From Neptuniibacter victor (lineage in GTDB: Bacteria > Pseudomonadota > Gammaproteobacteria > Pseudomonadales > Balneatricaceae), in contig AP025763.1 of NCBI GenBank assembly GCA_027943745.1, forward strand, positions 2,542,001-2,606,000: a stretch of DNA of 64,000 nt, read 5' to 3'. A model generated the notes under the pieces. The model saw nothing but the letters and a program-made list of their open reading frames with translations. It made no database searches and had not been told where the DNA came from. Position numbers and translations under genes: made by a program. Position 1 is the stretch's first letter; each line of letters opens with the position of its first letter. Below are positions 9,187 to 19,174 of this stretch, piece by piece.

Positions 9187-10083
9187 CTAATTAATAGGTT
9201 CGCCTTTCTCTAACGCCTCTAAGCGGTCTCGTGCTGCCAAACGACCATATTCAATCGTCTGCGCAGCACGATGAAAATCATAAAAACTACAGAGATCTTT
9301 CGGTATACGGATAACAAGATCGGGAGGGTAACCCGCGATTTTATATTCAGCTAAACTAGCCTGCATGACTTCGACAGAATTCAGCAATATATCCATGCGC
9401 CCGCCAATATTACCGGCTTTCTCATCCTCTGGTTCCAAAATCGCTTCTGAGGATTCGACATCAGGCATATGCCACTCATCACTCATCCCGCTGCGTTTCA
9501 AATATTTATTCGCAGGGAGCGTTAAATGACTGTGACTAGAATCACCCGTATTAAGGTCAATCGCAATAATAAGATCAGCTTGAGCGGCAACGACTGGAAT
9601 AATCGGAAGCGGGTTTAAAATACCGCCATCGACTAGAACACGCCCATCTCTAATAACAGGAGTAAATAAGCCAGGCACAGCAACAGAGGCTCTAATAGCA
9701 TCCAAAAGAGGGCCCTTCTGATACCAAACCTCTTTCTGATGGGCTAAATCTGCTGCAACTGCCGTAAAATCGATATCAAGGCTCTCAATGCTGGGCGAAC
9801 CCAAAATTTTGGCTAATTGTACAAAGATTTTATCTCCACGAATTGCCCCTTTAGATAATGTAAAATCGAGTAGACGTACAACCTTCATCCAACTAAGCGT
9901 CAGTACCCAATCTTTGTATTCAGGAAGGTGCCCAGAAGCAAACATCCCTCCGACGAGGGCCCCCATGGAGCTGCCGGAAACAGAGACTATTTCGTAGCCT
10001 CTACGTTGAATTTCTTCAATCGCACCAATATGGGCATAACCTCGAGCCCCACCGCTGCCTAACACGAGAGAAACCGTCGTCAT
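9187..10083 (-). CDS. Patatin-like phospholipase (RssA/NTE family)
   Basis: Serine lipid hydrolase of 298 residues with the patatin catalytic set: oxyanion loop GSGGARG near residues 9-15, nucleophile in GSSMG (Ser39), and the Asp of VDGG (Asp152). It resembles the small bacterial RssA subgroup, which has no signal peptide, so it is probably cytoplasmic or peripheral to the inner membrane. It is the last gene of a minus-strand trio after an alpha/beta hydrolase and a DUF4892 protein. The substrate is unknown; phospholipid or lysophospholipid is expected from the family. Confidence 0.88.
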   Translation of the reverse strand: MTTVSLVLGSGGARGYAHIGAIEEIQRRGYEIVSVSGSSMGALVGGMFASGHLPEYKDWVLTLSWMKVVRLLDFTLSKGAIRGDKIFVQLAKILGSPSIESLDIDFTAVAADLAHQKEVWYQKGPLLDAIRASVAVPGLFTPVIRDGRVLVDGGILNPLPIIPVVAAQADLIIAIDLNTGDSSHSHLTLPANKYLKRSGMSDEWHMPDVESSEAILEPEDEKAGNIGGRMDILLNSVEVMQASLAEYKIAGYPPDLVIRIPKDLCSFYDFHRAAQTIEYGRLAARDRLEALEKGEPIN

Positions 10084-10122
10084 TTAATACCCCCTAGGCT
10101 AACACCGTGTGCACAGGTGAAG

Positions 10123-10965
10123 TCACTCTACATAAACAAATAGACCAGCGCCTTGTCGATCAGTAAATCGACCTAAGCTATGAACATGGATCCTCTCAGC
10201 GTCAATGCCTTTCTCAATCAATCTCGCTCTTAACCTATCAGCTGAATTACTAGCACGATTAATCTGTTGCTCAATAGAACCTTCTTTAGCATCATGCCCG
10301 ACAATCCAGAGATGCCGATTGGGATTAGTATTTAAATACTCGATGATCTCACCAAACTCTGAAGGAAGATCTGTTAAAGGAATAAGCTGATAAGGGGATA
10401 ACAACTGTTTAAAAGTAGAACTCGCGGTCTTAGGGGGTGACGAAAGAGGGGTTTCCAGTACTTCCAATCTCATATAAACACGTTTATTACCGCGTTTAAC
10501 CGCATATAAAGAAAAAAAACGCTCCCCTAACTGGTAAGAAGAAAATGACTGAGTACTATCAACGCCGTATAACCGAGAATACTTGAAGATATTATTGGCC
10601 CATTGGTTACTGCTTCCGCAATCACGCCCTGCACAGTTAAAAAGAACATCTCCTCCCATGGCAGTAATTTGCGTCCCTATCAATGAAAACGCTTCTTGCG
10701 CACTGTATTGTTCAGGAATCCGATAAGTAATCTGAAATAATTCACCGCTTAAACGCTGCTCATTCTCTGGCGCAAGAACTCCATTAATTTTCTCTAGACC
10801 TCCGAGCACTAAACGATAAGATGTAGTTGTATTTTTATATTGGACTATATATGAACCAGGGATACGATCGACACCCGGGTAATCTGAAGAGTTTGATGTA
10901 TCTGTAGCGGCCAATGCAGGAAGTGGCAACATAAGAAAACATAACAAAGTCACTATAAAACGCAT
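10123..10965 (-). CDS. DUF4892 / OmpA-like C-terminal domain envelope protein
   Basis: Exported protein of 280 residues with a clear signal peptide (MRFIVTLLCFLMLPLPALA). A DUF4892-type region follows (about 25-175), including CAGRDCGSSNQWAN, where two cysteines could form a disulfide. The C-terminal part has OmpA-like features: LNTNPNRHLWIVGHDAKEGS, NRASNSADRLRARLIEKGID and VHSLGRF. That suggests a periplasmic or outer-membrane protein with possible peptidoglycan contact. No characterised function is known to me. It lies between the hydrolase and patatin genes with spacings of about 30-40 bases, so it is probably co-transcribed. Confidence 0.75.
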   Translation of the reverse strand: MRFIVTLLCFLMLPLPALAATDTSNSSDYPGVDRIPGSYIVQYKNTTTSYRLVLGGLEKINGVLAPENEQRLSGELFQITYRIPEQYSAQEAFSLIGTQITAMGGDVLFNCAGRDCGSSNQWANNIFKYSRLYGVDSTQSFSSYQLGERFFSLYAVKRGNKRVYMRLEVLETPLSSPPKTASSTFKQLLSPYQLIPLTDLPSEFGEIIEYLNTNPNRHLWIVGHDAKEGSIEQQINRASNSADRLRARLIEKGIDAERIHVHSLGRFTDRQGAGLFVYVE

Positions 10966-10996
10966 AATTCCTACCTTCTCATCCTTGCTTGCTAAA

Positions 10997-11845
10997 CTAA
11001 ACGACCCAGTCGTTCAATCTATTCGCCAGCTGCTTCGCAACACTCATATCCAGATGTAAATGATGTCCACCCTCAAGCGTCACCACTTCTAAATTATCTA
11101 CATCGTCTAACCAACGATGGATGATACTATCACCCACCCCATCATTACCTATTATTACTATAGCTTTAGATTTGACTGCTTGAAGAAATGAACGGATCTG
11201 TTCAGGGCTAAAACGCACAAGCGAAGGTAATAATAGTTTTGGATCGTTACTCCAAACATAACCCTTATTTGTTTTGGTTAAGCCGCGTTCGAGAAGAGCC
11301 TCTGACGCTTCACGTGTAACAGGCCAGCGACCTTTCATACGAGCCTCAACAGCCTCTTCGAAGGTTGCATAAGGTTTTAGATTACGTGAAGCCATTTTGT
11401 TGCGTTTAACAATGGCATCCGCAAGCAAAGACGGTAGCTCATCGACTTCATAAGCAAGTGGACCTAACCCTTCAATTAGTAATAGCTGGTCAACTTTTTC
11501 AGGAAATGTTGCCGCGAATAGCATAGTAATGCTAGCTCCCATGGAATGCCCCACGAAGTCAGCCTTTTCAAGCTCCAAAGCCTGCATTGCAGCATGTATA
11601 TCCGCAACGTTGTCCCATATATGGTAAGGCATTTCAGCAGGGCGATGATCCGAGCGCCCATGCCCAATAAGATCTAAAGCAATTAACCTTACGCCCTTAA
11701 GATGCTCGCCAATTGCATAAAAGCTAGCAGCATTATCTAACCATCCATGCAACGCTAGCATTGGCCGGCCTTGAGGATCCCCATATTCAACAACTGCAAT
11801 ATTGTGACCCGCTGCAGTAATAACATATTCGCGATGATCTAACAT
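10997..11845 (-). CDS. Alpha/beta hydrolase
   Basis: Cytoplasmic alpha/beta-hydrolase-fold enzyme, 282 residues. The oxyanion motif HGWLDNAASF and nucleophile elbow GHSMGA are present, with IALDLIGHGRSDHR between them. A late Asp (IIGNDGV) and His (LEGGHHLHLD) complete the triad. It is close to the esterase/lipase class (YbfF- or serine-hydrolase-like) of Pseudomonas relatives. First gene of the hydrolase-DUF4892-patatin group; the neighbours point to lipid or envelope turnover, but the substrate is unknown. Confidence 0.85.
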   Translation of the reverse strand: MLDHREYVITAAGHNIAVVEYGDPQGRPMLALHGWLDNAASFYAIGEHLKGVRLIALDLIGHGRSDHRPAEMPYHIWDNVADIHAAMQALELEKADFVGHSMGASITMLFAATFPEKVDQLLLIEGLGPLAYEVDELPSLLADAIVKRNKMASRNLKPYATFEEAVEARMKGRWPVTREASEALLERGLTKTNKGYVWSNDPKLLLPSLVRFSPEQIRSFLQAVKSKAIVIIGNDGVGDSIIHRWLDDVDNLEVVTLEGGHHLHLDMSVAKQLANRLNDWVV

Positions 11846-12059
11846 TTATATCCTTACTAACTTACTCATACAAAAAGCTATTTAGTACATACCCATTGGC
11901 ATACTACTAACATACGACAAGCACCCACGAATTGAAATAACATACCAACTCATATTCAAACCTTAGAATGAATGAACATGCATATAGATAGATACTGACC
12001 CAGAAAAATCCGGTAAGATCTTGATACTAAGGAATTTACAACTTCATTGGATTGTTTGA

Positions 12060-13874
12060 ATGTTTTTTGGCCAACAAGTAGAACACGACCCCAGCTTAAA
12101 AAAACCGCAGCGTTTGTTCTTTATCTTAATCGGAGTGCTCTTTCTTATTGCGCCATTTTATTACCAACCTAATCTAGGTGGCGAGGGCTTATTTATCCCT
12201 CACAACAGCGCACTATGGATAGTCGCTAGCTGGATCATTGCTAGTGCCAGTTTTCTCATTTATAAAACAAACAAGATAATCCTACCAAAGCACTGGTTCG
12301 GCCTAGCGCTGTTGCCGATTGGTGCTCTCATAACTGGATTTATCGCAGAGAATAACAACCCGACAGAATGGATTGTAAGAATCACCGTCATCACGGGTGG
12401 CTATCTCTTTCTTATAAGCCTCTTCCAATTCAGGCTCAGCTCTCGCCATATTGAGCGCAGCCTCTATATTATTCTAGCAATGGGCTTAATTGCAGCGGCC
12501 TATGGCATTATACAAAGCCAAATAGGGGCGGTTAATCTAGGATTTATGCCTTTTAGCCCGCAGAAGACCCCTGTAGGGATATTTCAACAGGTCAACATTC
12601 AATCCTCTTTGATGGCAACAATGCTAATTCTTACCTTCTATTTAGCAAGCAGGCCAGCCATTAGAAGTTTCAGTTTACTTATTAAACTAACCCTAATTAT
12701 CGCAGCACTAGCCGCTAGCTATTCAATAGCTATCAGTGGGTCTCGTGTAGGGCTTCTATCCGCAAGTATCGGACTCTCTCTCCTATTACTAGGCCGCTGG
12801 AAACTATTTTATCGTAGCAAAGTTATTATCGCTTGTTTGTTGTTAGCGACGAGCAGTGGCGCCATTCTAGGCAAATCAGGGATAAAGCATATCACGGAAA
12901 AGGTAAGTAAAACTGTTGGTATCGGTGGCGTATCAACCGATATACGCTGGCATATGTATGACCTATCTTGGAAGATATTTACAGAAGCTCCTTTTATTGG
13001 CCATGGCCTCGGAAGCTTCCAAAAAGTTTTCCAAGAAAAACGCGCAACATTCCAACAATCTCAAAAGAGCAGCCTTGATACCGCCCCACGCTTTAGCCAT
13101 CCCCATAATGAAATTATCTTTTGGCTTGTTGAAGGCGGGCTATTATCCATTCTAGGAATACTGGCAGCTGCAACCGTTACTTTTATCCAATTGTTCAAGG
13201 CCGGATGGCAACGCGGCTTTGCATACGCAGCCTTGCTTTTTCCTATTAGCTTTCACACCCAGGTAGAATTACCATTTTATATATCTAATACCCCTTGGTT
13301 CCTGCTGCTCTTTTTCTTATACGTTGTCCATCAATCTAATAAAGTAACGATTAGCACTCGCCCCCTATCTTATGCAGCTAAAATGAGCCTCCCTATAACA
13401 TTTACATTTGTGGCTATCTTAACTTCCCTTACTTTAGTGCAAGCGCAGGTAGCAAATTCAGGAATTGTAAGCTATTTGAAACGCAATCAAAGCCAACCTC
13501 AATACCTTATGTCAGCCCTCGACAGCGGCTACTTTAGGGAATACACAACATATCTCCTTCTCAGAAGAAATATGCTTATAGGCTTAAAAGAGAAAAACAC
13601 TAAACCCGCATATGACTACATAGACTGGGCAACAGAGAGTTTAAAAGTGATCCCTGCCATTACCACCTATAGAGATCTCGCTATTGCTTATGATGTAGTA
13701 GGAGAACGCGACAAACGTGATCGTACGATGAAAAAAGCATTAAATACGTACCCTGTAAACCAGGGACTAATTGATTTGAAATTAAAGCTTGAACAAAAAG
13801 ATGCTGAGCGGAGCAAACCTAAAAGCGAGCCTGGCGCGTCCCAAGCCCAGCCCCAGGCCAATCCGCCTCAATAG
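12060..13874 (+). CDS. PglL-type O-oligosaccharyltransferase / Wzy-C family membrane protein
   Basis: Multi-spanning inner-membrane protein of 604 residues. Features match the PglL/PilO O-OTase group: an N-terminal PHNSALW segment, numerous transmembrane helices, a large periplasmic loop, and the catalytic-type FSHPHNEIIFWLVEGG. The C-terminal domain (about 440-580) looks like Wzy_C_2. It would transfer a lipid-linked glycan to serine of pilin or other exported proteins; an O-antigen ligase (WaaL) role is the alternative. No glycan synthesis or pilin gene is adjacent. The last ~18 codons, rich in Pro, Gln and Ala, overlap sixA on the opposite strand. Confidence 0.8.
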   Translation: MFFGQQVEHDPSLKKPQRLFFILIGVLFLIAPFYYQPNLGGEGLFIPHNSALWIVASWIIASASFLIYKTNKIILPKHWFGLALLPIGALITGFIAENNNPTEWIVRITVITGGYLFLISLFQFRLSSRHIERSLYIILAMGLIAAAYGIIQSQIGAVNLGFMPFSPQKTPVGIFQQVNIQSSLMATMLILTFYLASRPAIRSFSLLIKLTLIIAALAASYSIAISGSRVGLLSASIGLSLLLLGRWKLFYRSKVIIACLLLATSSGAILGKSGIKHITEKVSKTVGIGGVSTDIRWHMYDLSWKIFTEAPFIGHGLGSFQKVFQEKRATFQQSQKSSLDTAPRFSHPHNEIIFWLVEGGLLSILGILAAATVTFIQLFKAGWQRGFAYAALLFPISFHTQVELPFYISNTPWFLLLFFLYVVHQSNKVTISTRPLSYAAKMSLPITFTFVAILTSLTLVQAQVANSGIVSYLKRNQSQPQYLMSALDSGYFREYTTYLLLRRNMLIGLKEKNTKPAYDYIDWATESLKVIPAITTYRDLAIAYDVVGERDKRDRTMKKALNTYPVNQGLIDLKLKLEQKDAERSKPKSEPGASQAQPQANPPQ

Positions 13875-14271
13875 AAGATATTTCACCGCAACCAAATGGT
13901 TGCGGATAGTGACTATTACCATCACAACAAAGTGCTTCGACATACGACACTATCGGCATATGCGTCACAATGAGAGGCACAGAATCCACATAGTGCTCTA
14001 AAGCGTTTAGTGCTATGTGAGGATCTGAATCAGGGGTCCAAAGGTCAGAGCAATAAAGTGTATTGATATTCAAAACCTTAGAAACGATCTCTGCAGTTTC
14101 AGTGGTTCGATGATAAGGGCTATGCACAATGCAATTCACACTCGCAAGCATCTCTTGGCAGGATGCTAAACGGTACGTTAAAAGCTCAACGCCCCTATCA
14201 GTTAATTTTCTTTGTGCATCAGAGGGAGCATTAAATTCAGCCTCCCCATGCCGCATCAAATAAAACTTCAT
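13819..14271 (-). CDS. sixA: Phosphohistidine phosphatase SixA
   Basis: Histidine-phosphatase-superfamily enzyme of 150 residues. The phosphate-accepting RHG motif lies at the N-terminus ([13 protein letters not shown], His8), with [15 protein letters not shown] as the second basic cluster and [10 protein letters not shown] containing the later catalytic His. SixA removes phosphate from phosphohistidine on proteins such as NPr or ArcB. The start codon overlaps the gpsA stop by 4 bases (ATGA), so it is translationally coupled to gpsA. Its 3' end overlaps the convergent membrane gene by 56 bases. Confidence 0.88.
   Translation of the reverse strand: MKFYLMRHGEAEFNAPSDAQRKLTDRGVELLTYRLASCQEMLASVNCIVHSPYHRTTETAEIVSKVLNINTLYCSDLWTPDSDPHIALNALEHYVDSVPLIVTHMPIVSYVEALCCDGNSHYPQPFGCGEISSIEADWPGAGLGTRQARF
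13886..13905. other. Perfect hairpin inside sixA, 12 bases past the pglL-like stop
   Basis: CCGCAACCA / TGGTTGCGG, 9 bp with a 2-base spacer. It encodes the PQPFGCG stretch of SixA on the minus strand. On the plus strand it follows the oligosaccharyltransferase stop but has no T-run, so it may form an RNA 3' end stem rather than a classical terminator. Confidence 0.45.
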
Positions 14272-15296
14272 ACTCCCTCACGAGGCAACACAAATTCAAC
14301 ATCCGTGCTCTGCTCGTTCATCATTAACATTTTTACAACATCAGCAACAGGAGCATGATTGAAAACCACTTGATATAACCCAGATACAAGCGGCATATAA
14401 ACGTCCATCTCGGCCGCTTTCTCTTTAACATGTTTTATCGTATTAACACCTTCTGCAACCTGGCCCAGCGCTTCAACAGCCTCATCTAAGGACTTTCCTT
14501 CTCCAAGGGCAAAACCAACTCTATAGTTACGACTTAAAGGCGACATACAGGTGACGATGAGATCTCCTACACCTGCTAAACCAATAAATGTCATTGGATT
14601 AGCGCCCATACACACTGCAAAACGACTCATTTCCGCGAGGCTCCGCGTCATCAACATGCTTTTAGTATTTTCGCCCATACCAAGCGCTGCGCTTAGACCT
14701 GCGGCAATGGCATAGATATTTTTAAGCGTTCCGCCTAATTCAACACCATAGCTATCCGAACTTGCATAGACACGAAAATAGGAGGAATGAAGAATCTCTT
14801 GGACGTAAGTACGCAGCTCAGCTGATTCACTTGCGATAACCGTTGCTGTCAACTGCCGACTAGCAACCTCTTTCGCCAAATTAGGGCCACTAAGCACGCC
14901 AATTCGCGCAGAGGGCATCTCCTCTTTGAGGATCTCGCTCATTAAACTAAATGTCTGAGCCTCAATTCCCTTAGTTGTAGAAACCAACATTTGATCGGGT
15001 TTCAACCAAGGCCTCGCCTGCTGTAGAACATCACGAAAAGATTGACTAGGTATCGACACAAACACTAAGTCTGCGTCGATTAACACATCCTCAAGTGACG
15101 TAGAGGCGGACAGTCCTTTTGAGAGAATGTAATTAGGAAGGTAACGTGAATTTTCCCGGTTTGAATTAATCTGCTCAGCGAGCTCAGCGTTTCGAAGCCA
15201 TAGGTGAACATCAAAACCATTTTCAGCCACCATGTTAGCGATAACGGTTCCAAAACTACCTCCACCTAAGATGGCAACTTTTCGAATATCTGACAT
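14268..15296 (-). CDS. gpsA: NAD(P)-dependent glycerol-3-phosphate dehydrogenase
   Basis: Reduces dihydroxyacetone phosphate to sn-glycerol-3-phosphate for phospholipid synthesis; cytoplasmic. At 342 residues it matches the family. The nucleotide-binding [12 protein letters not shown] is at the N-terminus, the conserved VSTTKGIE and [10 protein letters not shown] segments follow, and the C-terminal domain carries [15 protein letters not shown] and SRNYRVG. It is co-transcribed with sixA (4-base overlap) and lies 20 bases after a small membrane-protein gene and rhlB. Confidence 0.97.
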   Translation of the reverse strand: MSDIRKVAILGGGSFGTVIANMVAENGFDVHLWLRNAELAEQINSNRENSRYLPNYILSKGLSASTSLEDVLIDADLVFVSIPSQSFRDVLQQARPWLKPDQMLVSTTKGIEAQTFSLMSEILKEEMPSARIGVLSGPNLAKEVASRQLTATVIASESAELRTYVQEILHSSYFRVYASSDSYGVELGGTLKNIYAIAAGLSAALGMGENTKSMLMTRSLAEMSRFAVCMGANPMTFIGLAGVGDLIVTCMSPLSRNYRVGFALGEGKSLDEAVEALGQVAEGVNTIKHVKEKAAEMDVYMPLVSGLYQVVFNHAPVADVVKMLMMNEQSTDVEFVLPREGV

Positions 15297-15316
15297 AACT
15301 TATTCCAGCAAGCGCC

Positions 15317-15550
15317 CTATTTGCCTGACTCATCTAGACTATCAAGCATCTTATTGATGCCTTTAAATAATAGTAAAACGATCAGATAGCCCAAACATGC
15401 TAATCCTAGAAACAGCAGTAGCTGCAATGGATCTTCCGTTCGTTGGTAACCAGCAATACCCAGTGCAGCGATCACTGCACTGAATACAACTGCAACGATA
15501 TTAGCTAGACGTTTCGTCTTGTGCTTGTCCTGTTGCATTTTCTTGTCCAT
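15317..15550 (-). CDS. Small two-helix membrane protein, unknown
   Basis: About 77 residues. A basic, Lys/Gln-rich cytoplasmic N-terminus precedes two hydrophobic segments ([18 protein letters not shown] and [19 protein letters not shown]) and a short charged tail. Its 5' end overlaps the 3' end of rhlB by up to about 50 bases. A GTG at 15559, ATG at 15550 or ATG at 15538 could all begin it. It lies between rhlB and gpsA and is probably co-transcribed. I do not recognise a family; its position and hydrophobic pattern are the only support. Confidence 0.6.
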   Translation of the reverse strand: MDKKMQQDKHKTKRLANIVAVVFSAVIAALGIAGYQRTEDPLQLLLFLGLACLGYLIVLLLFKGINKMLDSLDESGK

Positions 15551-16895
15551 TAACTTCACTTGAAACCGTTACTGGAGGTTTAGGTTCCTGTAACAATTCC
15601 GCTTCTGGATGGATACAATTAAGCTTTACACCTGTCTCAGCTTCGATTTCAGGTATCATGAAAGAATCATCTTCACAGGCAAAACAGATAGAAGCACCTG
15701 TCGCACCAGCACGCCCAGTTCGTCCAATACGATGCACATAATCATCTGGATCTTCCGGCAGCTGGTAGTTAAACACATGCGTTACTCCATCAATGTGTAT
15801 ACCACGCCCAGCAACGTCTGTTGCGACTAACACCTGGATTTTACCACTTCGAAAATCTTCTAATGTACGCACACGTTTTTGCTGAGGGATCTCACCGGAC
15901 ATCAGTGCGGCTTTGATTCCATCTCGAGAGAGCTTCTCGGCTAATTTACGTGTTTCATCGCGTCTATTGCCAAAAACGATGACCTTTTCAGCATGATCCT
16001 TATCCATATAGTTGCGTAATAAGCGATACTTCTGCTCAGCAGCAACAAGATAAACCGTCTGACTAACATTGTCGGTAGTTTTGATCTCTGGAGCGATCTC
16101 AATTTTAACCGCATCAAGCGTCCACTGCTCAGCGAGGTTCAGGATATCATCGGTGAACGTTGCGCTATAAAGCAAAGTCTGTCGATCACTACCTTTACGA
16201 GGTGTATTCCGAACAATCGTCCTAACATCAGGAATAAAACCCATACTAAGCATTCGATCGGCTTCATCCAAAACCAATACTTCAACATTCCATAAATCAA
16301 CATCTTTGCGATTCACAAAATCAATTAAACGCCCCGGTGTTGCGACTAGAATATCAACTGGTTTTTTCTTTAATTTTTGACGCTGTTTATCATAATCCAT
16401 ACCCCCAACCAAGCTAACCACATGCAAAGAGGTATGCTTTGAAAGGTTTTCAGCATCATCAGCAATTTGTAAAGCAAGCTCACGTGTAGGCGCAACAATC
16501 AACGCTCTAGGTTCGCCTAAACGACGCTTTTCAGCCAAGGGATAGTCTATAAGATCAGTAATGATACCCAGCAAGAACGCTGCAGTCTTACCTGTACCTG
16601 TTTGCGCCTTACCGATAATGTCCTTACCAGCTAACGCCGCAGGAATAGTTTCAGCCTGAATCCCTGTGCAATATTCAAAATTAAGATCAGCGACTGCATG
16701 TAAAACTTCATCGGGCAGATTGAAGTCATGAAAGCGTTTTTTTCCTTCTACTTCCGGCACTACAAACTGTTCGGGAGTCCACTGTTTTTGAGTATTACGA
16801 TGTGAAGTGCTGCGGCGCCGCTGAGGTTTACGACTAGCATTAGGCTTCTTCGTTTCATCGTTGCGGTTTGCATCCGTACTGTTTTCAATAGTCAA
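15501..16895 (-). CDS. rhlB: DEAD-box ATP-dependent RNA helicase RhlB
   Basis: RNA helicase of about 464 residues, associated with the RNA degradosome in relatives. A basic, disordered N-terminus ([13 protein letters not shown]) precedes the core: Q motif [37 protein letters not shown] in [11 protein letters not shown], and the C-terminal [15 protein letters not shown] and HRIGRTGR motifs. A longer open frame back to 17075 overlaps dinG. TTG at 16895 is preferred because AGGA (16905-16908), overlapping the dinG stop, is 9 bases upstream and no ATG or GTG is near. RhlB, rather than RhlE/SrmB, rests on this N-terminal arrangement and is less certain. Confidence 0.88.
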   Translation of the reverse strand: MTIENSTDANRNDETKKPNASRKPQRRRSTSHRNTQKQWTPEQFVVPEVEGKKRFHDFNLPDEVLHAVADLNFEYCTGIQAETIPAALAGKDIIGKAQTGTGKTAAFLLGIITDLIDYPLAEKRRLGEPRALIVAPTRELALQIADDAENLSKHTSLHVVSLVGGMDYDKQRQKLKKKPVDILVATPGRLIDFVNRKDVDLWNVEVLVLDEADRMLSMGFIPDVRTIVRNTPRKGSDRQTLLYSATFTDDILNLAEQWTLDAVKIEIAPEIKTTDNVSQTVYLVAAEQKYRLLRNYMDKDHAEKVIVFGNRRDETRKLAEKLSRDGIKAALMSGEIPQQKRVRTLEDFRSGKIQVLVATDVAGRGIHIDGVTHVFNYQLPEDPDDYVHRIGRTGRAGATGASICFACEDDSFMIPEIEAETGVKLNCIHPEAELLQEPKPPVTVSSEVNGQENATGQAQDETSS

Positions 16896-16906
16896 TTCAA
16901 TACATC

Positions 16907-19036
16907 CTAAGAAAAATTTCGCCGATACGGCGGTAATGCTGCCAAAAGCTGTTTTCCATAGCGGCGCGTAATAAAGCGACGATCTAACAGAGTAATAACA
17001 CCCTTGTCTTGCTCGGTTCGCAGTAGCCGCCCTGTCGCCTGAGTTAATCGCATTGAAGCCATAGGGATAACCCATTCAGCAAATGGGTTACCGCCCTGAG
17101 ACTCTATCCATTCTGAATAAGTGGCATCAACGGGGTCATCTGGTACACCAAAAGGTAATTTGGTGATAATTACATGTGTTAAATAATTACCCGGTAGATC
17201 TACACCCTCTGCGAACGATGCTAGCCCAAAAATGACACTTGGCAGTTCATCATCTATTCGCTCACGATGCTGACGAAGAATCTCATGCTTCGCCAAGTCA
17301 CCCTGAACGAGAATATCCGCGACCATCTTATCAGGCATCTGCTCAAGAACATACCGCATCTGCCTCCATGAGCTAAATAACACTAAGGCAGCACTTTCAT
17401 TAGGGAGTGATGCCAATAGCATATCAGCAATCTCTGCATTATGGTCATCAGGCTTACCGGGATCTGTTCGCATCGCTGGCACACGAAGCTCTGCCGCTTC
17501 CTTGAAATCAAAAGGGCTATTGAAAATCGCACAAGGGCTATCAAGTGGTAGTCCTAAATCAGCGTATAGCCTATCGAACCGGCCAAGCGCAGTGAGGGTT
17601 GCAGATGTCACTACCGCGCCATAGCACTGAGACCATAAGTGCTCCTGCAGCGTAACCGCGGCAGAAACCGGGCTACTACAACACTCAATATCCAATCCTT
17701 CAGGACCATCGACCTTTACAATCCATCTTGCCGTTGGCAAACCTCCAGCTGCGTCAGGAGATGCGTAGGACCTTGCCAATCCATACATCGCCTGAACTCT
17801 AGAATGAAACATACCCATTTGTGGATACCACTTCTCCCCCATCTCTCGTGGAAGGTCGGCTAACTCGCCATCCATCGCCTCTTTAAGAAGATCCACAATC
17901 TGCTCAAATTTTAATACAACCCTCTCAGCAGCAGTGGCAAAGCTATGACTGATCAGCTGCAACGGTTCTGGAATGACACCTTGGGCAAATCGATAACGAT
18001 CGCTTGGCCCTTGCAGCTTATCTTCTAGCAACTGTTGCAATAACACCTGCCACTGCTCTAGCGCCTTTTCCATATCTGCAAAAGGCGTAGACATCCTCTC
18101 GACATAGTTTCGCAGCACCATATGCTCAGACGCATCATTTAACAGCTTATTCAAACTGCGGGTCACTTTACCAAGCCAGCGTTGACTTGATTTTACGCGC
18201 AACCGATATGAAAAGTGGCCTGTGGTTTTAACACCAAGATGATGCCCTTCATCAAATATATATATCGTATCTTCCGGAGGTGACAAAATAGCACCACCAC
18301 CGAGAGACAAATCTGCTAAAACGAGATCATGATTTGCCACAATAAGATCCCATTTATCAAGCTCTTGCCTTGCTTTGAAAAAAGGACAGATTGAGAAATT
18401 ACTACAACGCCGATTAGTGCACTGAACATGGTCACTAGTAGATAGTTTCCAGATAGCATCATTGACTGTATTTTTTAAACCGTCTCGATCCCCATCCCAT
18501 TCACCCGAAGCATAGTGATTCAGAAGCTCTGTAACTTGAACGATATCTGACGGGTCGATTTTTTGCGCAACCTCGTCTTCATACAACGCTATTTGACCAA
18601 GCTCATTCTGCTGCTCAAGTACTTTTTCAGCATTAGAGACACAAAAATAGCGCCCTCTTCCCTTGGCTAAACCATAAGTAAGATTGACACCCGCTTCGGT
18701 AACTAATTGGGGCAGGTCTTTAAGAATTAACTGCTCTTGAAGCGCAACCGTTGCCGTAGACACTACGACTTTCTTTTTGCGATCTTGAGCAATAGGAACG
18801 GAGGCTAATAGGTAAGCCATCGTTTTACCAGTACCCGTTCCAGCCTCAGTAACACTGATATGGCTACCGCCAGAACGTTCACCTTCACTATTTTGCGCAA
18901 TCCCTCCCAAAGTGCGGGCAACTTCAGCAATCATCATTTTTTGACCATACCGAGACTGCAGCCCTCTATTGGTCAAAAAAGCACTATAGGCTTGCTGAAT
19001 AGACTGCTTAAGCTGTTTATCTAACAAAAGAAACAC
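16907..19036 (-). CDS. dinG: ATP-dependent DNA helicase DinG
   Basis: XPD-like superfamily-2 5'-3' helicase of 709 residues that unwinds R-loops and forked DNA. Walker [15 protein letters not shown] lies near the N-terminus. Four Fe-S cysteines are spread over about residues 125-220 (YFC, HVQC, RRC, SIC). DEGH (helicase motif II) is in [10 protein letters not shown], and motif VI in [14 protein letters not shown]. The start is uncertain: GTG at 19036 is used here, with TTG at 19027 as an alternative. It is divergent from lexA; three SOS boxes lie in the shared 138-base region, fitting LexA control as in E. coli. Confidence 0.93.
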   Translation of the reverse strand: MFLLLDKQLKQSIQQAYSAFLTNRGLQSRYGQKMMIAEVARTLGGIAQNSEGERSGGSHISVTEAGTGTGKTMAYLLASVPIAQDRKKKVVVSTATVALQEQLILKDLPQLVTEAGVNLTYGLAKGRGRYFCVSNAEKVLEQQNELGQIALYEDEVAQKIDPSDIVQVTELLNHYASGEWDGDRDGLKNTVNDAIWKLSTSDHVQCTNRRCSNFSICPFFKARQELDKWDLIVANHDLVLADLSLGGGAILSPPEDTIYIFDEGHHLGVKTTGHFSYRLRVKSSQRWLGKVTRSLNKLLNDASEHMVLRNYVERMSTPFADMEKALEQWQVLLQQLLEDKLQGPSDRYRFAQGVIPEPLQLISHSFATAAERVVLKFEQIVDLLKEAMDGELADLPREMGEKWYPQMGMFHSRVQAMYGLARSYASPDAAGGLPTARWIVKVDGPEGLDIECCSSPVSAAVTLQEHLWSQCYGAVVTSATLTALGRFDRLYADLGLPLDSPCAIFNSPFDFKEAAELRVPAMRTDPGKPDDHNAEIADMLLASLPNESAALVLFSSWRQMRYVLEQMPDKMVADILVQGDLAKHEILRQHRERIDDELPSVIFGLASFAEGVDLPGNYLTHVIITKLPFGVPDDPVDATYSEWIESQGGNPFAEWVIPMASMRLTQATGRLLRTEQDKGVITLLDRRFITRRYGKQLLAALPPYRRNFS

Positions 19037-19089
19037 CCACTAAAAAGAGAACTGCAATTCTAACAGCTGAGAAGGGGTAAAAACAAAAA

Positions 19090-19109
19090 CACTGTATAAA
19101 AAAACATAA
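19090..19109. promoter_or_regulatory. SOS (LexA) box 1
   Basis: CTGT-ATAAAAAA-ACAT at 19092-19107, close to the LexA consensus CTGT-N8-ACAG with one deviation. It is the nearest of three boxes to dinG (about 54 bases upstream of its start). Confidence 0.75.
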
Positions 19110-19129
19110 GTTTCTTTACAAAAGACAAA

Positions 19130-19149
19130 TACTGTATAAAAATACACCT
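19130..19149. promoter_or_regulatory. SOS (LexA) box 2
   Basis: CTGT-ATAAAAAT-ACAC at 19132-19147, one deviation from CTGT-N8-ACAG. It is the middle of three sites, 40 bases from box 1 and 19 from box 3. Confidence 0.78.
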
Positions 19150-19168
19150 ACTGTATAAACAAACAGAC
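19149..19168. promoter_or_regulatory. SOS (LexA) box 3, lexA-proximal
   Basis: CTGT-ATAAACAA-ACAG at 19151-19166 matches the LexA consensus ends exactly. It is 8 bases upstream of the lexA ATG, so LexA bound here would block its own promoter or early elongation. Confidence 0.9.
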
Positions 19169-19174
19169 AAGATT

